Below the pieces are notes generated by a model. It made no database searches. It was not told where the DNA came from and saw only the letters and a program-made list of their open reading frames with translations. A stretch of DNA of 12,142 nucleotides, from contig WAQR01000192.1 in assembly GCA_015520145.1 (NCBI GenBank), forward strand, positions 1 through 12,142, read 5' to 3'. The stretch comes from Candidatus Hydrothermarchaeota archaeon (GTDB lineage Archaea > Hydrothermarchaeota > Hydrothermarchaeia > Hydrothermarchaeales > WAQR01). The position numbers and the translations under genes were made by a program. Shown piece by piece: positions 1 through 3,904 of this stretch (positions are counted from its first letter, which is position 1; each line of letters starts with the position of its first letter).

Positions 1-267
1 ATCGAGGTGAGGGGCGGGGATATCCCGGGGGTTGATAAGAGAGACCTGGAGGTTACGGTTGTATTTTCAGGTATCAGGAAGTCTGCCAGGATAAGGTACC
101 TGTATCAGCTTGGTAATATGGCGAAAAACAGGGGGATCTATTCTGAAAAGGTCTCGAGGATATTTGATAAACTGAAGGTCCTGGATTCCAGGATTGCAGG
201 GATTAACGAAGATTTCAGGGTCATATACCAGGATATGAAGGATATTGTTGAAGAACCGCTTGAATAG
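1..267 (+). CDS. C-terminal part of an unidentified protein
   Basis: The frame is open from the first base of the window and ends in TAG at 265-267, so this is probably the tail of a longer gene. A GTG at position 7 could be a start, but nothing upstream can be inspected. The visible 88 residues are charged and mostly helical-looking in the second half, with several Lys/Arg (for example SGIRKSARIRYLYQLGNMAK) and an acidic end (DIVEEPLE). There are no cysteine motifs and no membrane segment. I do not recognise the family. The base composition and codon choice look like those of the neighbouring genes, which supports real coding. A TATA-like box for a new transcript follows 20 bases after the stop. 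Confidence 0.6.
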   Translation: MEVRGGDIPGVDKRDLEVTVVFSGIRKSARIRYLYQLGNMAKNRGIYSEKVSRIFDKLKVLDSRIAGINEDFRVIYQDMKDIVEEPLE

Positions 268-287
268 AGTTAGATAGCCTTAAGATA

Positions 288-350
288 TTTATATGTGTTA
301 AGCACACCTTCCTAATTAATATGAGTTTGAGCCTTGGTGTTTCTATGTAA
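288..350 (+). promoter_or_regulatory. TATA-like box with a leaderless 9-codon mini-frame
   Basis: TTTATATG at 288-295 fits an archaeal TATA box. About 26 bases after its centre an ATG at 321 opens a 9-codon frame (MSLSLGVSM) closed by TAA at 348-350. This is the spacing of a leaderless start, so it may mark a small leader peptide or a small RNA in front of the PRC-barrel gene. It could also be chance: no conservation can be tested here, and 268-535 otherwise contains no recognisable gene. Confidence 0.3.
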
Positions 351-423
351 CCCCGTACTCCAGTACCATCGATGTTCACATCCACAGTTTCATCTCAAGA
401 GGGCTTACCCAAGAGAAAAAAGG

Positions 424-462
424 TTTTTCATATCGTCACATACGATAAAAAAGATTTAAGTA
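424..462 (+). promoter_or_regulatory. Inverted repeat and TATA-like box before the PRC-barrel gene
   Basis: TATCGT (431-436) and ACGATA (442-447) form a 6-base inverted repeat with a 5-base loop, flanked by T-rich and A-rich runs that can lengthen the stem. It is followed at once by TTTAAGTA (455-462), a plausible TATA box. Transcription would begin near 485 and give a leader of about 50 bases containing the ribosome-binding site. The position of the repeat just upstream of the TATA box suits a regulator site. This is inferred from spacing only. Confidence 0.35.
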
Positions 463-522
463 CTAGATATGAGATTATTCATTTAAATCGCATAATGAAA
501 TAGGAATTATTCTGCTCATAAA

Positions 523-528
523 AGGAGG
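523..528 (+). promoter_or_regulatory. Ribosome-binding site of the PRC-barrel gene
   Basis: AGGAGG lies 7 bases before the ATG at 536 and settles that start. It is one of the few strong Shine-Dalgarno sequences in the window. Confidence 0.8.
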
Positions 529-535
529 GCAGGCT

Positions 536-793
536 ATGGCAAAGATTGTAGGAAGGAGTCTAATTGGACGGAACGTTGTAAGTGATAGAGGAACCGTTAT
601 CGGAAAACTTAAAGATATGTCAATTGAAACGATGGCTGGCAAGGTGATGATGCTTATAATAAAACCCGGGAAGGATATCGATGCAAGATATTTTAGATTA
701 AATGAGAGAGGAGAGATACTGATACCTTTTACAGCAGTTAAGGCAGTTAAAGACGTGTTGATAATCAATGAGGGCGGAATCCCCCGGGCATGA
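536..793 (+). CDS. PRC-barrel domain protein
   Basis: An 85-residue protein that is essentially one PRC-barrel domain, the small beta-barrel also found in photosynthetic reaction-centre H subunits and RimM. The pattern is typical of stand-alone euryarchaeal members: a start like MAKIVGRSLIGRNVVSDRG, then IGKLKDMSIE, then a strand-turn-strand through MMLIIKPGKD, and FTAVKAVKDVLIIN at the end. There are no cysteines, signal peptide or membrane segment, so it is cytosolic. The start is fixed by AGGAGG at 523-528. The gene is followed after 38 bases by ribH on the same strand, so the two may be co-transcribed. Archaeal PRC-barrel proteins have been suggested to act in RNA processing or as cell-division adaptors (the CdpB family). 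Which role applies here cannot be told from sequence. Confidence 0.88.
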   Translation: MAKIVGRSLIGRNVVSDRGTVIGKLKDMSIETMAGKVMMLIIKPGKDIDARYFRLNERGEILIPFTAVKAVKDVLIINEGGIPRA

Positions 794-831
794 CGAGCAT
801 GATGATAAAAGATGGATGACAGGATGATAAA

Positions 832-1245
832 ATGGTAAATATCGGGATAGTAGCATCTGAATTCAACTACGATATCACATATATGATGATCGAACTTGCA
901 AAAGAGCAGGCGAATTTTCTTGGTGCCCGGGTGGTGAAGGTATTAAAGGTTCCTGGTGCTTTTGACATCCCGCTAGGTGTCAAGACGTTGCTTGAACGCA
1001 AGGATATCGATGGTATTGTTACACTTGGTGCGGTGATTGAGGGAGAGACAAGACATGATGAGATAGTAATCCAGCACGCATCGAGGAAGATTGCGGATCT
1101 GGCACTTGAATATAATAAGCCTGTATCTCTTGGTATATCAGGTCCTGGGCTCAGCAGACTCGAGGCAAACGACAGGGTCGAATACGCAAAACGTGCAGTT
1201 GAAGCAGTTGTAAAGATGGTCAAGAGGTTAAAGGAATCAAAGTGA
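832..1245 (+). CDS. ribH: 6,7-dimethyl-8-ribityllumazine synthase, archaeal type
   Basis: Condenses 5-amino-6-ribitylamino-uracil with 3,4-dihydroxy-2-butanone 4-phosphate to form the lumazine precursor of riboflavin. The same pyrimidine is also used for the deazaflavin of F420. The 137-residue length is that of archaeal RibH. Family signatures are visible in order: the substrate-site loop SEFNYDIT (9-16), VPGAFDIP (40-47), GAVIEGETRHD (66-76) with the catalytic-position His75, and GISGPGLSR (101-109) with the phosphate-contacting Arg109, then the closing helix around YAKRAVEAV. The soluble product should assemble as a pentamer or capsid. The ATG at 832 has an AGGA at 821-824. The gene follows the PRC-barrel gene and ends only 11 bases from the convergent UPF0179 gene, so the two transcripts must overlap or terminate inside each other. 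Confidence 0.95.
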   Translation: MVNIGIVASEFNYDITYMMIELAKEQANFLGARVVKVLKVPGAFDIPLGVKTLLERKDIDGIVTLGAVIEGETRHDEIVIQHASRKIADLALEYNKPVSLGISGPGLSRLEANDRVEYAKRAVEAVVKMVKRLKESK

Positions 1246-1256
1246 CCTCCAGTTTT

Positions 1257-1685
1257 TCAGCCAACCCTCTTGAACCTGACCAATGTATACGACTTCCCCC
1301 TCTCACATTCCAGTTTATCAAGAGTTTCCCTTATCTCGTATTTCTCACCATTTACAAGACCCTCAGGCATGCAGTATTTCGAATTTTTACAGAAAATATT
1401 TCCACACTCAACAGAATCAAAGATTATACTCGATCCTGCAAATGCCTTCCTGGACTCAATAACTCCAAGTATCTCCGTCTCCTCCACTTCAACCACCCTC
1501 ACCTTTTCATTTATCCTGCAGGGATGTTCGATCTCTCTTAAAGCAATTACCCGGTATCGCCTCCCCTTATCCAGACCCTCAAGGCATGCCTTATTTAGTT
1601 CACACCTTTCACATTCTTCTGCTCCACCATAGAATACGAATTCATAGCCTATTTTCGCATAATCTGAATTTATTAAGGTAATCAT
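1257..1685 (-). CDS. UPF0179 family protein with two four-cysteine sets
   Basis: A 142-residue archaeal protein of the uncharacterised UPF0179 family, recognised from the CERCELNKAC segment and the EGLDKGRRYRVI motif. It has eight cysteines: 25, 28, 34, 56 and 94, 99, 105, 127. The third-to-fourth spacing is identical in both sets (22 residues). Both halves follow the third Cys with a similar motif (EGLDKGRRY at 36-44 and EGLVNGEKY at 108-116), which indicates an internal duplication. Eight cysteines in a small cytosolic protein suggest two metal or Fe-S sites; this is inference, as the family has no established function known to me. Upstream of the ATG at 1685 the sequence is very A+T-rich with no Shine-Dalgarno, and a TATA-like ATAAATAAT lies about 30-35 bases away, so translation may be leaderless. 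It converges with ribH. Confidence 0.88.
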   Translation of the reverse strand: MITLINSDYAKIGYEFVFYGGAEECERCELNKACLEGLDKGRRYRVIALREIEHPCRINEKVRVVEVEETEILGVIESRKAFAGSSIIFDSVECGNIFCKNSKYCMPEGLVNGEKYEIRETLDKLECERGKSYTLVRFKRVG

Positions 1686-1904
1686 TTTATTACTCTAATT
1701 ATTATTCTAATTATTATTTATTATTATTCTACCTGACAGGTTTTCATCATGATCTATTAAAAATCTGCTGCAAGTTTTCGATGTCCGTCCTCTTTTCTCT
1801 TCGATTATCTACCGTCAGTTTATCGGGGAATTTGGCTACCAGACGGGAAAACTAAAGATATGGCTTCGAGAAAAAGTTGTCAGATAGAGTAATTAAAATA
1901 GACC
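1686..1904. other. Intergenic stretch without an intact gene
   Basis: The first 45 bases are A+T-rich promoter sequence for the UPF0179 gene. After that neither strand holds a frame that can be assigned. The best are a 34-codon minus-strand frame at 1747-1851, listed separately, and a plus-strand frame of about 45 codons ending near 1887. No RNA gene or terminator was seen. Together with the truncated antitoxin just to the right, this looks like decayed coding sequence. Confidence 0.4.
1747..1851 (-). pseudogene. Possible remnant downstream of the AF2212-like antitoxin
   Basis: A minus-strand frame with no start codon encodes a hydrophilic 34-residue piece (with RLVAKFPDKLTVDNRREK, then an acidic-basic helix) and ends in TGA. 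It lies where a PIN-domain toxin would be expected after an AF2212-like antitoxin, and another short frame (VIYPPVVSEVYFNYSI) lies between the two. No PIN catalytic aspartate motif is visible, so the identity is unproven. It is recorded because the residue pattern looks more protein-like than random sequence. Confidence 0.2.
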
Positions 1905-2018
1905 TCAGATACCACAGGTGGATAGATTACATCTCTCTTCTATCTCCTCGCCTTCCTCTAAACCCAGATTTTTTAATGGCCTTAAAACACCTTTCTCATA
2001 GACCGCCTTTATACCCAT
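1905..2018 (-). pseudogene. Truncated AF2212-like (DUF104) antitoxin
   Basis: The minus-strand ATG at 2018 opens a 37-codon frame whose first 28 residues match the AF2212-like antitoxin pattern: a short strand IKAVYEKGVLRPL, then LGLEEGEEIE. Family members run to about 60-75 residues and continue with a toxin-binding tail. Here the pattern breaks after EEIEE into RCNLSTCGI and a TGA, so the gene is probably cut by a frameshift or substitution. Family members usually precede a PIN-domain (VapC-type) RNase; only uncertain scraps follow here. A TATA box (2040-2050) is placed for leaderless expression, so the fragment may still be transcribed. The alternative is a naturally very short member. Confidence 0.55.
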
Positions 2019-2039
2019 GTCTTAATTTCTTAATTTTAA

Positions 2040-2050
2040 CATATATAATC
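2040..2050 (-). promoter_or_regulatory. TATA box of the AF2212-like gene
   Basis: On the minus strand GATTATATATG lies with its centre about 27 bases before the ATG at 2018. This is the standard distance for an archaeal leaderless transcript. No Shine-Dalgarno intervenes. Confidence 0.5.
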
Positions 2051-2087
2051 ATTGTACCAGAATCATGCTCAAAGAAGACGAGAAGCC

Positions 2088-2123
2088 AACAAAATTCAAA
2101 CACAGCGTGAAATGGTGGTAATC
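2088..2123. repeat. 36-base direct repeat, copy 1
   Basis: Thirty-six bases identical to 3127-3162, in the same orientation, beginning AACAAAATTCAAACACAG and ending GTGAAATGGTGGTAATC. This copy lies 34 bases beyond the stop of the YgiT-type gene and 70 bases upstream of the AF2212-like fragment. It has no array structure and only very short internal complementarity (CAC/GTG). Read on the minus strand it ends in a T-rich tail. Confidence 0.9.
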
Positions 2124-2157
2124 CTCATAATGTATTAGAATATCTCCATCCGGGATG

Positions 2158-2391
2158 TCAAACCGCTACCCTTACCACCTTGCCGACTACCTGAAGAGTC
2201 AGCTCTTTATTTTTGAGTTTTCCTTTGACATCCTCAAGCTGCTGCATCGTATTCCTGTCGTAATATCGTTCACCGCAGTTATTACAGACATTTACTTTAA
2301 CAGGATAAAGGGCAATATCGTTATCCAGCTTAATTCCCTCATCCACTTCTTTTACAACAATATCCGGACTCTTGCAAATGATGCACTTCAT
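2158..2391 (-). CDS. YgiT/MqsA-type zinc-finger antitoxin
   Basis: A 77-residue protein with the YgiT-type (MqsA N-terminal) zinc-finger layout: CIIC at residues 3-6 and CNNC at 36-39, the latter followed by GERYYDRNTMQQLE, and a C-terminal basic segment. In this family the zinc domain binds the toxin, while the helix-turn-helix of full-length MqsA is absent in short archaeal forms like this one. The ATG at 2391 is preferred over 2418 because the family starts directly with MKC, GGAG lies nine bases upstream, and it overlaps the TGA of the toxin remnant as ATGA. The toxin itself is reduced to its last 27 codons, so this antitoxin appears orphaned unless it serves another toxin nearby. It may also act as a repressor, but no operator is evident. 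Confidence 0.85.
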   Translation of the reverse strand: MKCIICKSPDIVVKEVDEGIKLDNDIALYPVKVNVCNNCGERYYDRNTMQQLEDVKGKLKNKELTLQVVGKVVRVAV

Positions 2392-2471
2392 TTCCTCCGT
2401 CTCCTGTAATCTGACCATAATTTAACATCTGGCTGATAAGCTGTTACACCGGAAACAGGACCGAATTTTTC
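2388..2471 (-). pseudogene. C-terminal remnant of a DUF4258-like toxin
   Basis: Immediately upstream of the YgiT-type gene a minus-strand frame without a start encodes 27 residues containing VTAYQPDVKLWSDYRRRRK. This resembles the usual end of DUF4258 toxins: a last beta strand, then a P-D-x-x-x-W turn and an Arg/Lys-rich tail. It ends in a TGA that overlaps the antitoxin ATG. Toxin-then-YgiT with ATGA overlap is the normal arrangement for such pairs. An in-frame TAA at 2472-2474 and the lack of the preceding 60-70 residues show it is broken. The missing central strand resembles the separate fragment at 3486-3587. The assignment rests on pattern memory, not on a search. Confidence 0.5.
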
Positions 2472-2528
2472 TTAGCACTCTTCATATCTCCACCATATAT
2501 TATCACAGGACGAGATAAAAATTTATTG

Positions 2529-2560
2529 ATTCAATTTCCCTGGGTGAAATGGTGGTGATC
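2529..2560. repeat. Decayed third copy of the 36-base repeat
   Basis: ATTCAA at 2529-2534 and GTGAAATGGTGGTGATC at 2544-2560 correspond to the same blocks of the perfect copies, with one mismatch in 17 bases of the second block and an unrelated spacer two bases longer between them. On the minus strand it overlaps the TGA of the DUF2283 gene (2559-2561), just as copy 2 overlaps the stop of the fusion gene. Confidence 0.7.
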
Positions 2561-2786
2561 ACGCAGTAGCAAATTTAGCAGTTACCGGAACTTCTCTTGT
2601 ATCACCAAGTTTTTTGAATCTTTTAATGAAATTAAGTACAGTAAAGCCAACTACCTCGCCATCATCATTTTTATGAATTATTATATCATCGCCTATCTCC
2701 TCACTTGTTGCCGTCTGGGGGTCACCCACACTGACATCAAGCACGTCTCCTTTCTCATCTAAGAAGAACTTCAGCTTTTTTTCCAT
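2559..2786 (-). CDS. DUF2283 family protein, probable antitoxin
   Basis: A 75-residue protein of the DUF2283 type. The family pattern is an early strand with DVLDVSV (residues 15-21), an acidic middle, and the DDGEVVGFTVLNFIKRF segment (41-57), here followed by a short polar tail. DUF2283 proteins commonly sit next to small RNase-like toxins and are treated as their antitoxins; direct proof for this subgroup is lacking as far as I know. The ATG at 2786 overlaps the end of the preceding toxin gene by 16 bases and has AGGTGAT seven bases upstream inside that gene, so the two should be translated in a coupled way. The stop codon lies within the decayed repeat copy. Toxin-first order is unusual compared with classical antitoxin-first operons but common for this pairing. 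Confidence 0.8.
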   Translation of the reverse strand: MEKKLKFFLDEKGDVLDVSVGDPQTATSEEIGDDIIIHKNDDGEVVGFTVLNFIKRFKKLGDTREVPVTAKFATA

Positions 2787-3079
2787 ACTTCATCACCTCT
2801 CTTAATTCTATGAGCAACGTAACCAGTAACAACAAAATTATCGCCATCTGTTTTAACTACTGCTACGATATACTTCCCGCCCAGTAACTCTTTGAAATAC
2901 TTATAGTATAGCAAGACTTCTGGATCATAGGTACTACTTTTAACGAGTTCTGGTTCTTTTATCGTATCCTCAAATTCAGTCCTTAGATTCTTCAAAATAG
3001 GATGTTTGTGTACGATATACTCCCATCGTTCCCTGGTAAGTCTAATTCTCTTACCAAATCTATCCGTAACGACGTGCAT
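2771..3079 (-). CDS. PBECR2-like (barnase/EndoU/ColicinE5/RelE-fold) toxin
   Basis: A 102-residue basic protein resembling the PBECR2 group of small RNase-like toxins: FGKRIRLTRERWEYIVHKHP (8-27), the helix EFEDTIKEPELVKSS, then paired strands LLYYKYF (56-62), KYIVAVVK (69-76) and VVTGYVAHRIKRGDEVWKK (83-101). The paired histidines (24 and 26), Arg and the R-I-K-R-G tail are the likely catalytic or RNA-contacting elements by family analogy. It looks full-length. Its 3' end overlaps the DUF2283 gene by 16 bases, which makes a toxin-antitoxin pair likely. A DUF4258-like assignment is the main alternative. A TATA-like box at 3103-3114 precedes it. The 36-base repeat ends 47 bases upstream and separates it from the fusion antitoxin. 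Confidence 0.65.
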   Translation of the reverse strand: MHVVTDRFGKRIRLTRERWEYIVHKHPILKNLRTEFEDTIKEPELVKSSTYDPEVLLYYKYFKELLGGKYIVAVVKTDGDNFVVTGYVAHRIKRGDEVWKKS

Positions 3080-3102
3080 GAGTAATAGTTACTCCGGGAC
3101 AT

Positions 3103-3114
3103 GATATACTTTTT
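3103..3114 (-). promoter_or_regulatory. TATA-like box of the toxin-antitoxin pair
   Basis: On the minus strand AAAAAGTATATC gives a purine-rich BRE-like lead and TATA box about 30 bases before the ATG at 3079, so the transcript would have almost no leader. A CGGAG at 3092-3096 lies between them and would be transcribed only if initiation is further upstream. Confidence 0.45.
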
Positions 3115-3126
3115 GATACCAAGCTA

Positions 3127-3162
3127 AACAAAATTCAAACACAGCGTGAAATGGTGGTAATC
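3127..3162. repeat. 36-base direct repeat, copy 2
   Basis: Identical over 36 bases to 2088-2123, 1,039 bases away in the same orientation. On the minus strand it starts within the TGA stop (3161-3163) of the DUF2283-YgiT fusion, so its last two bases are the first two of the stop codon. It occupies the gap before the next toxin gene. The flanks of the two perfect copies are unrelated, apart from a four-base AAGC shifted by one base. Confidence 0.9.
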
Positions 3163-3523
3163 AGCCCGTTGCCTTTAACGCCTTAAGAGAAAACACAGGG
3201 ACTTCCGGCGTTCTCTTGGCCTCACCGGTAGATTCCAGCAGGACATCGATCTGCTTCGAAACCTTTGCAGAGAAATATTTCTCACCGCAGTTTTCACAGA
3301 CCTTTGCCGGCACGTCTTCAATAACAATCAATTTCCCATCTACCCGGAGTTCATCCATCCTCTTCGTAGCGTTGAGAATCTCTATACTCAAGATTTCGCC
3401 GTCCTTACCTATATCCAGAATCACCCCATCAGCGACTTCTTCACTATACTCATACTTCCCTTCTTTTACGCAGATATCCAGCACATCAACGTCCTTCCAA
3501 TATTTTATTATCTTTCTCTTCAT
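3161..3523 (-). CDS. DUF2283-YgiT fusion protein with half a zinc finger
   Basis: A 120-residue protein in two parts. Residues 1-56 follow the DUF2283 pattern (KYWKDVDVLDICV near the start, KDGEILSIEILNATKRM at 40-56). Residues 57-100 match only the second half of a YgiT-type domain (GKLIVIEDVPAKVCENCGEKYF at 63-84), with one CxxC (76, 79) and no partner CxxC, so the usual four-cysteine zinc site is incomplete. The tail (101-120) is unrelated to either. Both families are toxin-antitoxin antidotes, so the protein could be a hybrid antitoxin formed by deletion between adjacent genes, or a decaying one. An overlapping frame just upstream holds a toxin remnant. No Shine-Dalgarno is clear before the ATG at 3523. 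Its stop lies in repeat copy 2. Confidence 0.75.
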   Translation of the reverse strand: MKRKIIKYWKDVDVLDICVKEGKYEYSEEVADGVILDIGKDGEILSIEILNATKRMDELRVDGKLIVIEDVPAKVCENCGEKYFSAKVSKQIDVLLESTGEAKRTPEVPVFSLKALKATG

Positions 3524-3587
3524 ATATGGTCCTTATGACATAACGTCCAAAAACTTTCTGGGCAATTTTTCTATTGTATGAACTCAA
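3486..3587 (-). pseudogene. Central remnant of a DUF4258-like toxin
   Basis: A minus-strand frame opening at a TTG encodes 33 residues including KIAQKVFGRYVIRTIYEEKD. This is close to the central strand pair of DUF4258 toxins (G-x-Y-V-I-R-x-x-Y-E-E-K-D), but the N-terminal His/Arg-containing helices are missing, and after DNKI it runs to LEGR and a TGA instead of the final strand. It overlaps the start of the DUF2283-YgiT fusion by 38 bases, as a toxin would overlap its antitoxin. It ends roughly where the other remnant (2388-2471) begins in the domain, so together they make up the C-terminal half of one domain. Confidence 0.45.
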
Positions 3588-3772
3588 TCAATTACCTTCC
3601 ACTCGCCAAATTTTTTCCTACCCCTAAATTTCAGAGATGGAGCCTTTTTGACTTCCCTGACAGAAACTTCCCACCGGGGTATTTCATATTTATTATTAAT
3701 GAAGGTCTTAATGCTCTCAACAAAATTGGCATCTACTATTTTATTTGGGACCTCAATTTCGATCTTAGTCAT
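3584..3772 (-). CDS. Small hypothetical protein, possible antitoxin
   Basis: A 62-residue basic protein that I cannot assign: an N-terminal strand TKIEIEVPNKIV, a helix NFVESIKTFINNKYEI, then a Lys/Arg-rich segment (VREVKKAPSLKFRGRKKFGE) and the end WKVID. There are no cysteines or membrane segments. The ATG at 3772 is preferred over a GTG at 3781 because AGGTG precedes it by six bases. A 9-base palindrome lies 23 bases upstream and overlaps the likely promoter. It stands first in the minus-strand run of toxin-antitoxin genes and remnants, and its TGA touches the DUF4258-like fragment. Size, charge and context fit a DNA-binding antitoxin, but no known fold is visible. Confidence 0.55.
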   Translation of the reverse strand: MTKIEIEVPNKIVDANFVESIKTFINNKYEIPRWEVSVREVKKAPSLKFRGRKKFGEWKVID

Positions 3773-3795
3773 TAAAAGCACCTAATTAGATTTAA

Positions 3796-3819
3796 GAAGA
3801 TTAACATTTATTAATCTTC
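3796..3819 (-). promoter_or_regulatory. 9-base palindrome over the probable promoter of the 62-residue gene
   Basis: GAAGATTAA (3796-3804) and TTAATCTTC (3811-3819) are perfect inverted repeats separated by six A/T-rich bases. The centre is about 35 bases before the ATG at 3772 and contains TTAATAAATGTTAA, a weak TATA-like sequence. An autoregulatory operator is the likely reading. A terminator for the Mer-like genes upstream is the alternative, though no U-run follows the stem. Confidence 0.45.
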
Positions 3820-3904
3820 GTCTCTCTTCAACCAATCCCTTTTAGAAGCTCACTGTAAGTCTGTCCAGCCTTCTTTAAAAGTATCTAACAAAAAATGATG
3901 TTAA

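Noticed and set aside
310..430. 5S rRNA or tRNA-like sequence
   Set aside because: A CCCCGTACTCCAGTACC stretch faintly recalls 5S, but the conserved 5S core and closing stem are absent, and no cloverleaf could be drawn.
867..1223. Long open frame antisense to ribH
   Set aside because: Ser/Thr-rich composition typical of an antisense frame, no ribosome-binding site, and ribH on the other strand is certain.
1242..1632. Two overlapping plus-strand frames opposite UPF0179
   Set aside because: Both mirror the UPF0179 gene, whose cysteine pattern is diagnostic; their residue patterns are not protein-like.
1877..2110. 77-codon plus-strand frame rich in Leu and Pro
   Set aside because: No recognisable pattern. 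It is antisense to the AF2212-like fragment and runs into the 36-base repeat.
2088..3162. CRISPR repeats
   Set aside because: The 36-base length is suggestive, but the copies are 1,039 bases apart with genes between them and there is no spacer periodicity.
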